Origin: Aquanectria penicillioides
Taxonomy: Eukaryota; Ascomycota; Sordariomycetes; Hypocreales; Nectriaceae
Length of the DNA: 64,000 nt
Assembly (NCBI GenBank): GCA_003415625.1
Contig: PYIU01000003.1
Location: forward strand, 2,790,001-2,854,000
Reading direction: 5' to 3'
The stretch's first letter is position 1. Each line of letters opens with the position of its first letter. The notes under the pieces are model-generated. The model ran no database searches. It had not been told where the DNA came from and saw nothing but the letters and a program-made list of their open reading frames with translations. This document shows positions 10,802 to 22,622 of the stretch, one piece after another. The position numbers and the translations under genes were made by a program.

Positions 10802-11499
10802 GTTATATAGGCCCAGCTCCTAACAAAAAAGAAATGAAATCCAATAGTAGGACGATGAAGTTTGGCTCTGGGAGAGAAATACAAAATCCACCGTAAACGT
10901 ATGGAATCAGTTGGCACATGAAGGCGCGGAGTTGACACTGGAGGGTTGATGAATTTACGAGATCATACATATATTACACGCATACACATTCATACGTCAC
11001 AAGAGAGAAGAATACCCAACTATTTTTGCATGTTTGTTTTTGTATTTGCCTAGCGGTGTATATCTTATCCGTGCGAGTCGCTGTAGTCCTTCTCGCAAGG
11101 AAATCTGTCTACCTCTCCGTAGAGGCCGTGAACCGTTATGCCAGACACCCCATAAACCCAGAACCCACCCACCGCCAAATTGATACATGAAAATTATAAA
11201 TGCCAATTCGCCGCCCACCACCTTTCAAAATCAACTTCCTTGAACGCCCTGTCGCCCGACCTGGCGGGACATCATGCATAACGAGAGATGAAAAAAAAAA
11301 AAAAAAAAAGTGAAAAAGAAACAATGCAGCTCCTCTCCAACCCCTAAATCCAGAAAGCAACCAGTCCGTACTATGTGTAAAAAGGGTTCCGTGTGATCAT
11401 GATGTACGGCACGGGGCGTGGTTGTGGGAGTATGTGCCAGAGAAAAGCAAGTGAACCGCTGGGAAGAGGAACAACACAAAACCGTAGCCAGCACTTGGC
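10802..11499. other. Convergent intergenic region between GET3 and MPE1
   Basis: This holds the two 3' UTRs. A poly-A run of about 19 nt (from about 11,290) reads as poly-T on the MPE1 strand. No gene is supported. Confidence 0.5.
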
Positions 11500-13625
11500 T
11501 TACAGCTCGCGGTAGTCACTGGGTCGAACTCTTCGTTGTTTGTTCTGGTGGCGATGAGGGTTGACAGGCTTGCGGAAGTACGCGTCGTCATCATTGGCGC
11601 CGCCTTGGCCAAAGTTCCCTCCATTTTGGAAGCCATTCACGCCTCCATTTTGGAAGCCGTTCATACCACCCATATTTCCATTCATATTGTTCATGCCGTT
11701 CATGTTGTTCATGCCACCCATGTCCCAGTTGTTAATCCCTCCGAATCCATTCATTCCTGGGAACCCGGGCATGCCCATCATACCGGGCATTCCCATCATA
11801 GGCATACCCATGTTCATGTTGCCCATGTTTCCCATGTTGCTCATATTTCCCATATTGCCCATGTTTCCCATGTTTCCCATGTTCCCCATATTGCCCATGT
11901 TGCCCATGCTGCCCATGCTGCCCATGCTGCCCATGTTGCCCATGTTGCCCATGTTGGGCATCCCCATCATGTTAGGCATCATGCCCATTCCGTTGAACAT
12001 CATGTTGTTCATTCCCATATTCATGCCACCCATACCGTTCATCATGTTGGGCATCATGTTCTGGTTTTGCTGGTTTTGCTGGTTCTGCATGGCCTTGGGG
12101 CCCTTGGGAATTCTTGGATTATCAAGTATATCATCAGCTGGTCGCTTCTTGGAATTGGCCTCATCCAGCTTGGCTCCATCTGCATCCTTGCTGTCTGCAT
12201 CTTGAAGGACGATGAGACCTTTAGGGCCAGTTGGTGGTGACTTGATGGTTGCCACCTGTGAGGTTGGTGACTTGGATTTGTCCTTGGCTGGAGATTCCTT
12301 TGGCTTCTCTTCCTCATCTGCTTTAGGCTTATCCTCAGGCTTGGTCTCGGATTTGACTTCAATCTTGCTATCCGTTTTGCCCTCTTCACTATCCTCTGTC
12401 TTTGCATCTCCCGAGGCCTTAGGTGATGCGGGCGGGGGTGTCTTGACAGCCTCCTTCTCCTTCAAATACTCTTGGATCTTCTTTGAAGAATCCTCATCGG
12501 GCTGGAGGTCATCAATCAGTACGCCTTCTGTCTGGCACGCGGGGCAGATGAAGTCGCTTTCGATGAGAGCATTGGTTATGCAATCATTACAAAAGGTCTT
12601 CTGGCAGCAAGGGGTCTTCATTGGTTCTATGAACATCTTCTTGTCAATTGAGCATTCCAAACCCCGATCTTGCACCTCCTTGTCTTCGGCCGGGGTAGCC
12701 TTGGCGGCAGAAGAAGTCTTGGCTTTAGCCTGGAACTGCTCCCAAGATGCTTTGTCTGGTTCAGCAATAACGAAATCACCCTCAGCGTTAACCATGATAC
12801 CAGAAGGGCGCTTCGACTCATCTCCTTCGGTCTGGGCTAGAACCACAGACTTGTCAACCTTCTGCAGGAATGAACGAGGAATACCAGTAGTTCGCTTGAC
12901 ACGTGGTCGGTTATCAAATTCGGGGTCATCATTAGTAGGGCATAACTGGATCCAATGTCCTTTGTTACCACATCGATAGCAAATGTAACCATTTGGGGGA
13001 TCATGGTCTGGGACATTGGCTGGTCTCTTTGCACCTGGCTTGAATACTGGTGTTTGACTGGAAAGAGAATTAGAATTTATTTCTCGCAGCCTACTGTTGG
13101 GTGGATAGACTTACTGAGACATTTCCTCCTGTTGGGCGGACCACTGTTCAGTCTGGGCGGCGAACATGGCGGCCATCTTCTCCTCTTCGGTCATGGCGTT
13201 GTTCATTTGATTGATGGCATTAGAACTGGGCTTGGATGCAGATGCTTTCGCTGCCTGCTCCTTACGGCCGGCATTTTTAGCCGTCACGGGCATCTTTCCA
13301 GAGACATAACGGGCGGCACGGCCTGCACCAGGCTTGAGGGCCGGCTGGCGTCGAGCAATTACAGTGGTTGACCTCGGGATGATTGTTGTGTCGTCGTCAT
13401 ATTCTAGTTAAGATCAGCGTCGAGTTCGCGCATGTACGGTGGATATGTCTTACCTTCACTGTTATCGTCGGTGTAGATAAAGAGGTCGAAATCTGTACCA
13501 TCACCGAGACCACTTTTGGTGATGATTTCCCGCTTGAGTTCAAAGACGGAGATACCTGTACCATCGAACTCAACCCGGGTGGGTTCTTTCTGAGATTTGA
13601 ACTTGAAGAAGACGGAGGAAGTCAT
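11500..13625 (-). CDS. MPE1: Mpe1/RBBP6-like cleavage and polyadenylation factor subunit
   Basis: Three exons, 13625-13454, 13403-13115 and 13057-11500, summing to 2,019 nt (672 aa) with exact phase. Mpe1 is a subunit of the cleavage and polyadenylation factor that contacts pre-mRNA and the poly(A) signal machinery in the nucleus. Domains in order: an N-terminal ubiquitin-like DWNN domain (about 1-75, starting SSVFFKFKSQKEPTRVEFDG), a CCHC zinc knuckle (C180-x2-C183-x4-H188-x4-C193), a U-box/RING-like cysteine domain (about 289-328, ending CPAC), an acidic Lys/Glu/Ser/Pro-rich linker, and a long tail dominated by Asn-Met-Gly repeats. The tail is much longer and more repetitive than in budding yeast. 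The gene is divergent from DUG1. Confidence 0.93.
11640..12075 (-). repeat. Asn-Met-Gly coding repeat in the MPE1 C-terminal tail
   Basis: The DNA here is built from imperfect 9-bp units, seen on the plus strand as CCCATGTTG or CCCATGTTT, that encode NMG, SMG or MMG triplets. The most regular block is about 11,820-11,960. It is likely a disordered, aggregation-prone or phase-separating tail and a site of length variation between strains. The same repeat produces long open frames on the other strand, rich in His/Val or Pro/Met, which are artefacts. Confidence 0.9.
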
Positions 13626-14998
13626 GGTGATTGAAGTTTGCCAACTGCTTCCTACGGGGTACGAAGACAGCACAACGAAGCGGCAGCAGCAGAACGTCGG
13701 AATATCAGAATACCGGAGGTAGCGAATATGATGTTAATGTGATGATGTTGCAGCGATTCGTCCGCACAAGGCACTAAGTAAGTAATGATTCTTTTTTCTT
13801 TTTGGTTTGTGTCTGCGAAAGAGGGATCCCTTTGTTTGACTTGTTTTCTTTCTTGCACTTGCGTGCCTCTCAACTCTCAAGATGAACGGAAATAATCAAT
13901 TCTGATTGTACTTGGAGGAAACAATAGTGGCAATAGGGTCAACGGGCGCAACGAATAAGGAGTACAGCTGGCCAAAACCAGAAGGAAAGAAAACCCTGCA
14001 GTTCCACCTCACTTCCCAGTCACCACTATATGACAACCACAGTATCCGCAACCTTTGAGTTAGCCAGTCGTCCTAGCAACTACACCCTTTCGAGAGCAGG
14101 CCAGCGACACGCGTAAAATGGGCCGTCGGCGAGCGCTGAGGCAGCAACGGTCGGTTCGATCGGGACGTGTCGATGTGCCTGGAAATCGCTCGGGGTCGGG
14201 GTAAACGAGAGCGAACAAGGCACGCTGCAGTAGCTGGGTGAGTGAGCAGCCGATGAATCACAAGCAAGTCGAAAGAAACGCAGCCAAGCAGCTGCTCTGA
14301 TGGCGTCGTCGGTTTGGTGATGGTAAGGGAATGGCGACGATGTTCGGGAGAGGATAGAGATGGGGAGGGGAGAGGAAGAACCTTCAAGGGGCAGAAAAGC
14401 GCCAGTCTTGGTTACTACCGTAACAACTCAAAAAATTCAAAACTGGCTGTGGAGTCTTGTCCCCACAAATTCCCATATATAGATATCTCTGAAAGATTTC
14501 GTTCGTTATATGCAAGAGAGTGGAGACAAAACCCACTTCGAATTTCTTGAGTTTATACGGTAATCTGCTAGACGGCTGCAGAACCAGTTGGGTGGCACTG
14601 GAGTTGCCTGCCAGTGGTGCGCAACTGGTACGTACCTAGCTGTTTCGGAAACCTGATTAAACTTTTTCCGATATCAATGACTCAGGTGCCTCAGGCTCAG
14701 TCACAGACTAAAGCTGAACCGCGAGGTGCGGTGAGACATGTGACCAAACCTAGCCTGGCTGCCGGACTTTTGCTTGGCTGACGCATTCCGCGCTCTTCTC
14801 CTGTTGCTCAAACGAAGCACTGCATTATTTCTCTGACTAATCATCACGCGGGATTGCCTCATTGGTTGCCGCGGATAGCCGCCTACAACTGGTTGCTCTC
14901 CCACTGATTGCTTAAGCTGCCCCGCCATAAGGTGAGTCGGGAGCTGCGTTGCCTCACTCGCCAGCCCGATAGAGCAGGTCCCGCGTTACCACGTAGTA
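13626..14998. other. Divergent upstream region between MPE1 and DUG1
   Basis: About 1.4 kb without a supported gene. It holds the promoters of both flanking genes. A GTGAGT at about 14,932 could be the donor of a leader intron of DUG1, with the CCACCAG ending near 15,169 as a possible acceptor. Confidence 0.45.
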
Positions 14999-15178
14999 AT
15001 GCCCCGCACTTTTTACCTGCAAAGGGCAGCTGTCTGTTGTCCTCGAACAATCTCTTTGCTTCCAAGGCGAACTTTTGCTTCTATATCACCGAGCGTCGCC
15101 CGAATTCGAAGTCGGCCCAAACCTAGTTCCTTTCGATCATACCTTACAGACTCGATCCGTTCCCACCAGGCAAAAAAG

Positions 15179-16665
15179 ATGGCTCCCCAACTCGACGGTT
15201 TCTTCAAGCAGGTCGACAGCTCTGCTGATGACTTCATTGAGCGCTTGCGAAAGGCTGTTGCCATTCCTTCTATTTCCGCCGACGATGCCCGTCGCCCAGA
15301 TGTTGTCCGCATGGGCGAATTCCTCGCAGAAGAGCTGAAGACCCTCGGTGCTTCTGTCGAGCTTCGACCATTGGGCAAGCAACCTGGCAAGGAGTACCTT
15401 GAGCTCCCTCCCGTCGTGCTCGCTCGATACGGCAGCGATAAGAACAAACGAACCATTTTGGTTTACGGCCATTACGATGTTCAGCCCGCTGAGAAGAGCG
15501 ATGGTTGGGCTACCGAGCCCTTTGAGCTTTCTGTCGATGAGAAGGGCCGTATGTTTGGCCGTGGATCTACTGATGATAAGGGTCCTGTTTTGGGCTGGTT
15601 GAACGCCATCGAAGCCCACCAGAAGGCTGGTGTCGATTTCCCTGTCAACCTTCTCATGTGCTTCGAGGGCATGGAGGAGTACGGCTCCGAGGGTCTTGAC
15701 GACCTTATTCAGGAGGAGGCCAAGAAGTACTTTGCAGATGCCGACGCTGTCTGCATTTCTGACAACTACTGGCTGGGCACTGAGAAGCCTTGCCTGACCT
15801 ATGGTCTACGTGGATGCAACTACTTCTCCATCGAGGTCTCGGGACCTGGTGCCGATCTTCACAGTGGTGTCTTTGGTGGTACAGCTCAAGAGCCTATGAC
15901 CGATCTGGTCAGGATCATGGGATCGCTGGTCGATACCAACGGCACCATCCAGATCCCAGGAATCGCTGAGCAGGTTGCTCCTGTTACTGCCGATGAGGAG
16001 GGTCTGTATGATGGTATTTCTTTCACAATGGAGACACTGCACGAGTCGCTGGGCAGCACGACCACTATCTTTGAGGACAAGAAACGAACTTTGATGGGTC
16101 GATGGCGATTCCCTTCTCTGTCTCTCCACGGAATTGAGGGTGCCTTCTCCGCCCCTGGCGCCAAGACTGTTATTCCTGCCAAGGTCATCGGAAAGTTCTC
16201 TATCCGAACCGTCCCTAACATGGACATTGACACAACCAACAATTGCGTGTACAAGTACGTTGAGGAGCAGTTTGCCAAGCTCCAGAGCAAGAACACCATG
16301 AAGGTCTACGCCCAGCACTCTGGAAAGTGGTGGGTGGCCTCACCCAAGCACTGGAACTTCTCTGCTGCTGCCAAGGCTGTCGAGCGAGTATGGGGCGTTG
16401 AGCCCGATTTCACTCGCGAGGGTGGAAGGTAAGATTTTGCTTGTCTCATTTTAACCAAGGGTCACTGCTAACGTCACTTTCCAGTATCCCTGTCACCTTG
16501 ACCTTCGAGGAGGCCACTGGCAAGAACGTGCTGTTGTTGCCCATGGGAAGCTCTACCGATGGCGCACACTCGATCAACGAGAAGTTGGACAAGCGCAACT
16601 ACATCGAGGGAATCAAGCTGCTTGGAGCCTACCTCCACTACGTTGCTGAGGAGCCTCAGTCCTAA
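15179..16665 (+). CDS. DUG1: Cys-Gly metallodipeptidase, M20 family (Dug1/CNDP2-like)
   Basis: Two exons, 15179-16428 and 16485-16665, giving 476 aa. The enzyme hydrolyses Cys-Gly and other dipeptides and acts in glutathione turnover. Metal and active-site residues are visible: H98 and D100 in [11 protein letters not shown]132 in GRGSTDDKG (bridging), E166/E167 in [13 protein letters not shown]195 in CISDNYW, H228 in the dimerisation-lid motif DLHSGVFGG, and a C-terminal His in [11 protein letters not shown]. Length is normal for the family. A second ATG at 14,999 lies in the same open frame and would add 60 residues, rich in Arg and Ser and almost free of acid, like a mitochondrial presequence. 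The 15,179 ATG has the better context (AAGATGG) and matches the cytosolic enzyme. Confidence 0.95.
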
Positions 16666-17336
16666 TGAAGTCCGTTATGAGGACGCCCATGATGTACATT
16701 ATAAAGGAGTAAACAAATACCTACCTTGGCTGCTTTTCATGGACTCTAATGTGTCCACGCTACAGCACTGACAGACTCGTGCCCTAGCTTAATGTGCAAG
16801 CTACGCAATATCTTGTCATGATAACGAAGTTGAAGCGCGTTTCGGATGCGGCGGGTATTCCCCGCTTTCGAAGCGATACGTACCCTGTAGCCCCGCTACC
16901 AGACAGCCAGTCCTAGTCATGATGGCTCCACTGGTTTTACCCCTCCACCGCCCTTTATCGATTGCCAAAGGTCCGGTGATCGCTATTTGGCTGGGCCGCA
17001 GAGGTGTCCAAGTGACCGATTATCTCAGTTATCACCCGGAAGAAGACGGAAAGCGACTCAGACCAGTTTCCCGCAGGCGGGACTCTTCCTTTTTTTCATT
17101 ACTTCTATGATACCATCTTTGTGTGTTGCTTTGAGGCTCCCTGAGGCACCTTGAACTCTGCGCTTTTTTGCGATTTACTTTTCTAGTCGACCTCGGACTC
17201 TGGACTGGTGGAAGCCTCATCCGTCATACGTTTCTTGGCTTCCCGCGGCCACTCACGACACAAAGAAGAACGACAAGCCCACAGTTCGCAGACACAAGCC
17301 TGGGGCGCACAAAGACATTCGATCTCCGCTGCCAGC
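16666..17336. other. Intergenic region between DUG1 and the Yippee-like gene
   Basis: This holds the DUG1 3' UTR and the promoter of the next gene. No coding region is supported. Confidence 0.5.
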
Positions 17337-18092
17337 ATGGTTCGCGAGAGCGGCATCTCGGCTACCAAGCCCATCTTTCCTACCTACCTCTTGTCTAGTT
17401 TCAAACTCCCCTTCTCCCGTCGCCATTCTGCCTCATCAACGTCTTCGTCTTCGTCTTCGTCCTCAGCCGAGTCGCCTGTTTCGCCCGCGGACGCGACTCC
17501 GGCAAGCTCACCGTCAAGCCATACATCTCTATCGAAACTTGCGACCGGCACCAGACTGGCCCGTACGGCCCCCGACACACTGCGTTGTTCAACCTGTTCG
17601 GCCGATCTCGCTTTCGCATCTCAAATTATTTCAAAGGGGTTTACGGGCAGATACGGCCGGGCTTTTCTAGTCGCGCCACCAGCGCCTCCCGCCCCGCAGA
17701 CGTTGCTCAACATCCGCGTCGGCAAAAGCGAGAACCGCCAGCTCGTAACGGGATGGCATGTTGTCGCGGATATCACCTGTGGCACATGTGGGAGCAAGTT
17801 GGGTTGGAAATACGTCGACGCCAAAGAACAGACACAGAAGTATAAAGTGGGCAAGTTCATCCTGGAGACCGAGAGAGTAATGACGTACAGGAGCTGGGAG
17901 GACGTTGGCGCGGGTGAACAGGTCCGAATGAATGAGGTGTCCAATCCAACAGACAAGGGCGACAACGACGACGCCATCGATTTCGACTCGGAGGATGATG
18001 AGGAATGCGAGGATATATTTGCCGGGGTCTGGGACCCCGTGACTGTGGAAAGACGAAGAATCACCATCATCTCCCTCAGGAATCGGACATAA
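17337..18092 (+). CDS. Yippee/Mis18-like zinc-binding protein
   Basis: Intronless frame of 251 aa. The Yippee fold is a small zinc-binding beta-sheet domain; most fungal members have unknown roles. The zinc ligands are two CxxC pairs, C84-x2-C87 (RCSTCSADL) and C148-x2-C151 (ITCGTCGSKLGW), with the family motif GKSENRQLVTGWHVVADITC between them and GWKYV...QKYKVGKFILE after. The N-terminal 75 residues are Ser/Pro-rich and probably disordered; a run of serines is encoded by a TCT/TCG tandem (about 17,441-17,466). The acidic C-terminus (DFDSEDDEECED) is followed by a short basic end. The exact C-terminus is uncertain because homologues vary there. Confidence 0.85.
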   Translation: MVRESGISATKPIFPTYLLSSFKLPFSRRHSASSTSSSSSSSSAESPVSPADATPASSPSSHTSLSKLATGTRLARTAPDTLRCSTCSADLAFASQIISKGFTGRYGRAFLVAPPAPPAPQTLLNIRVGKSENRQLVTGWHVVADITCGTCGSKLGWKYVDAKEQTQKYKVGKFILETERVMTYRSWEDVGAGEQVRMNEVSNPTDKGDNDDAIDFDSEDDEECEDIFAGVWDPVTVERRRITIISLRNRT

Positions 18093-19620
18093 AGTAGGTA
18101 CCGTATCCACGGATACCACTCGCCATGGCCTCCGGTCTCGGGAGTGCGATCGGATACCAGTCCGGTGCGATACGGAATGTTTTTTTTGTTTTTGGATGGC
18201 ATTATGATTGGCGTTACGGACCAATACCTGGACCACGTTGATTTTGAACTGGCTTGGAATGCACATATACCCGGTAGGAAACACATGATTACGTGATGGG
18301 TTTAGATTCCCAGGGACGCTCATTTTGTGGATACCAGATTGATTTAAATTTGGGACTTTACTTGTTATACCCCATGGGATGTGAGCTTAGCACACTGGTA
18401 TTAATCATGATATTTGGATTTGAGAGCAAACTCTTCGCATCTGGCGATCTTCGCTAGCATATGGGACGCTCTACAGACCGTTCCTTGTATGGTGGGGAAG
18501 AAAACTCGGTGACGGAGGTACCTAAAGTGGCTTCTCTTGGGCGGGCAACCCCTTGAATGTATGTTGTTCAACCTTCGTGACGTGAGACTGGGATGGGTTA
18601 AAATGAGTGCGCTCCAGCGTCTGAACACCTGGAAGGTCGCAAGGTTTCCTTGTGGATTCACGTCGACACGCAGGGCCTGCCTCCACCGGCGGCGCTGAGA
18701 TATCGTGCAAGAAACTCATTCGATAAAGGTATGAGGCCCGACTGCATGGAACTACTTCCCCTTTGTTCTCAGGGATGAACGTCATGTGCGTAGATAGATG
18801 GATGCTGCCCATGGAAAGGTGAGAGCAAGGTGAGCAAAAATAGGCCGGTGCATCCTTGCTGGCCCAGTTAATATCTCTCGCAAACAAGGCCCAACCGGAA
18901 GCCCCCGGCAGACCCTGGGCCTTGGCATGTGAGACACAAGCCGGCTCAGGGGCGGGTTGAAGGAACGGCATGAGATCGCATGTAGGGCATGGCAGTTCGC
19001 TGCAGCCAGCAGGACCCGGCTATCTTGATTCCTAAACATCGACTGATAAATCGGCTGAATACCCAACGCACTGGCTCCTAGGGGGCTTGAAATACGTGTA
19101 GGTGTAGGCATCGTTTGCCGGGGGCGTGTGTTGAGGTAGGGGGGGGCGGCCGCGGGATGACATCCATGGTGGGGTTTTTGAGTGGGAGGCACCCTCATCT
19201 TCAGCGAAGCACAGTGGATGGATGCGCCAAAAGATAGGGTCCATGTCTCGGAGGGGTGATCTGATCACTGAGGCTCACCCTCAACCTCCCAACCAACAGG
19301 ACCCTCAGTGGGGGCCATGCGACCTCCCCGCGGCAGAGCAGCAGCAAACAGAGTGGGAGAGTGGGTCCCTTGCAGCACCGTATCGTCACTGTTCTTCCAC
19401 TGCTAACCCATATTGCTAACCAACTGGCTGCCCACTCACCACTGCATGTGCCGCTGGATGTACATTGTACATTGTACATGGTCGGCGTGGAGACTCCTAC
19501 TGCCTTAGGTAGGTACCTAGGTAGGTCCCTTGGGGAGCACCTGCGTCTCTTCGGGGAGGGCGAGAATGATACAGTGAACCATTCAATCCACCACCACCAC
19601 CACCACAATCGCCGCTTCTA
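18093..19620. other. Intergenic region upstream of trehalase, no gene
   Basis: About 1.5 kb with only scattered chance frames. It includes a short CCA repeat (19,590-19,607) that can be read as a His run. No coding region is supported. Confidence 0.45.
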
Positions 19621-20220
19621 AGCTGCAAATTTCCCCCCTTCACCCACGCCTCACCGAACAATCATATTCCACCACAATTGGCCCGCACCCCCCCCACGGG
19701 CTCCCCTTTACTGCTCACCGTACTGTCTTGGGACGTTCGGTCAGCCAGGTCCCAGGTCCCCTGAGTGCCTACCTACTGGCTCTGGGCTCCATTCCAGAGG
19801 CCCAAGCTCTCTCCGCCACTTCCCACTTCTCTCACCTTGCTCCTTCTCGACTCCTCTCTCGCCCCCCCGCCATTTACCCATTGCCCATTGCCCATTCCCC
19901 TGTCTGTCATCCCCCGTTCGAGTGCCTACATACATACCTAGTCCCCTCCTGCAGGCCCTGTTTTGCTTCTTTCACCGACCTCGTGACTCGAAGCCTTTTG
20001 CGTTCTGACCTGGTGCTGCCCTTTGCTTTCTGCAACCTGTCTCTGAAGCAGAACACGACGAGGGCTATAATACGAGCCGACAGCGACATAGTTTCCCACT
20101 CGACTCCCCTCGCGCCTTTGCAATCCTTTCCATTCTTTGTATTTTTCTGACTTGGGCCGCCTCGATATTATCACTCCAACCATCTACTCGCCAATCATCT
20201 CCAATCTGCCTGTTATCGCC
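19621..20220 (+). promoter_or_regulatory. Proximal promoter/leader of trehalase with STRE-like sites
   Basis: The 600 bp before the trehalase start is CT-rich and contains six CCCCT motifs, at 19,635-19,639, 19,703-19,707, 19,758-19,762, 19,897-19,901, 19,943-19,947 and 20,106-20,110. CCCCT (AGGGG on the other strand) is the stress response element bound by Msn2/4-type zinc fingers, which regulate trehalase in budding yeast. In a CT-rich leader some of these are expected by chance. Confidence 0.35.
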
Positions 20221-22622
20221 ATGACTACAGAGTCCAACCACCGCGCTCGCGGTTCCGACGATTTCGGCGTCTACGATGACGCCAAGACATACTACTCCGA
20301 GGAACGTCACAACCGTAGCTTCGGCCCTCGCACAAGAACATACTCCCAGGTGAATACAAACAAAATTAGCCTGGCTATTCGATTTCCACTGACTTTCATC
20401 TCTCCAGAATAGTTTGATGAAACAATTTGAACGAATTGGCCTACGAGAACCCTTTCGTCGAGGAAGCCACGGTAGATATCCCCAATCAGCAAACTTGCAA
20501 CATGAATTATTTCTAACGCTTGGAATTCCAGATGAAAACACCCAACAGAGCCGTCGGTTTCTTATTCAAGTAGAGCCCACCCTCGAGAGCCTCCAGGCCC
20601 AAGAAGATACGGATGGAAACATGCAAATCACGATCGAGGACAACGGGCCCAAGGTTATCTCGTTGCGCACGGCCGCTTCCGAGGGGTACAATCGCTTCGA
20701 TGTCCGAGGAACTTACATGTTGTCGAACCTGCTGCAGGAATTGACCCTGGCCAAAGAATATGGACGAAAGCAGATTGTTCTGGACGAGGGCCGTCTCAAC
20801 GAGAACCCCGTTGATCGACTTTCTCGTCTTATTCGCGACCATTTTTGGGAAGGCCTTACGAGACGCATTGATGCCTCCAGCATTGACGTTGCTGCTCGGG
20901 ATCCTAAGGACTGGACAGACGATCCCCGCCCTCGAATCTACGTTCCCATCGGGGCCCCTCGCCAGTTCGAATATTACAAGCAAGTGGCCGAGGATAAACC
21001 TGACATGCGCTTGGATGTCCAGCTATTGCCGGAGAAGATCACCCCGAACTAGTCCGAGATATGAATGCGAAGCCTGGCCTGTTGGCAGTTGAGGTGGAAG
21101 AATACGATGACCCTAAGAGCAGCACAGGAACATCGATCCGGGGCTTGCCATTCGTCGTCCCCGGTGGCCGTTTCAACGAGCTCTACGGATGGGATAGCTA
21201 CATGGAGTCCCTTGGTCTTCTGGTCAATGATCGCGTTGACCTAGCCAAGTCCATGGTCCTCAACTTCTGCTTCTGCATTCAACACTACGGCAAGATCCTC
21301 AACGCCACTCGGTCTTACTACCTTTGCCGATCGCAACCGCCCTTCCTGACTGACATGGCCTTGCGAGTTTACGAGAAGATCAAACATGAGCCAGACTCCA
21401 AGGAGTTCCTGCGACGTTCCATCCTTGCAGCCATCAAGGAGTACCACAGCGTGTGGGTTTCGGAGCCTCGGCTAGACCCTGTCACAGGCCTCTCAAGATA
21501 TCGACCGGAAGGACTCGGAGTGCCACCGGAGACTGAAGCCAGCCACTTTGTGCATATCCTCAAGCCCTACACCGAGAAGTACAACATGACTTTCAATGAG
21601 TTTGTGCGAGCGTACAATTATGGTGAGGTTAAGGAGCCAGAGCTTGACGACTACTTCATGCACGATCGTGCCGTGCGAGAGTCTGGCCACGATACTTCGT
21701 ACCGATTGGAGGGTATCTGTGCGGACCTGGCCACCATTGATCTCAACTCGCTACTCTTCAAGTATGAGACGGACATTGCGCGAACCATCCGAAACATATT
21801 CAATGACAAGCTAGTTATCCCCGAAGAGTTTTGCGCGGGAACGCCCTATAAACCCGGAGAGGTGCTCTCATCGGCTGTTTGGGATCGACGAGCCAAGCGC
21901 CGTAAGCTTACCATGGACAAGCTGATGTGGGACGAGGAGGAGGGCATGTTCTTTGATTATAACACGGCGACGCAGAAGCGATGCACGTACGAGACGTGCA
22001 CCACGTTCTGGGCGCTTTGGGCAGGCATCGCAAGCCCCAAGCAGGCTGCCGACTTGGTTCGCAAGGGCCTCCCAAGGTTCGAGGCGTATGGCGGTCTCTT
22101 ATCTGGCACAGAAAAATCGCGAGGAGAGATCGGACTGGAGCGACCTAACCGACAATGGGACTTCCCGTACGGCTGGGCGCCACAGCAGATCCTGGCCTGG
22201 ACAGGGTTGCTCCGGTACAGCTTCAATGATGAGGCGGAGCGACTGGCCTATAAGTGGCTGTTCATGATCACCAAAGCGTTTGTTGACTTCAACGGCGTGG
22301 TAGTAGAGAAGTACGACGTGACTCGACCTGTCGATCCTCATCGAGTGGATGCAGAGTACGGCAACCAAGGCCTTGACTTCAAGGGCGTTGCTAAAGAAGG
22401 GTATGTTACCACCTCAATTGTTTCGAAACCGAGAGTTTACCGAGGCGGGAAGTTAACATTGTCTGCAGCTTTGGGTGGGTGAACGCGAGCTACGTGTACG
22501 GCCTGCAAATTGTCAACGCGCACATGCGACGAGCTTTGGGTACGTTGACGCCATACCCGACTCTGATCAAGGCTATCGAACAGAACAACGAGAAGGCGCT
22601 TGCAGGATTGATGGTGCCGTAG
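20221..22622 (+). CDS. NTH1: Neutral trehalase, GH37 (one frameshift)
   Basis: Exons 20221-20349, 20408-20471, 20532-22400 and 22469-22622. The enzyme cleaves cytosolic trehalose to two glucose and is activated by PKA phosphorylation and calcium. Visible: a PKA site RRGS (Ser at about 63), the Ca-binding segment [12 protein letters not shown] (about 90-101), trehalase signature 1 [14 protein letters not shown] (about 275-288) and signature 2 [10 protein letters not shown] (about 606-615). The frame breaks at 21,042-21,045: the family reads KITP-E-xVRD, but a run of four C gives a stop (TAG at 21,050). One extra C restores the family sequence and makes the spliced length 2,217 nt, 738 aa, the usual size. 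I take the break as an assembly error; if real, the protein would end at about 235 aa, before the catalytic domain. Confidence 0.93.

Noticed and set aside
11536..12240. Long plus-strand ORFs, rich in His/Val or Pro/Met, opposite MPE1
   Set aside because: They are antisense readings of the 9-bp MPE1 repeat; composition follows the repeat and no family is matched.
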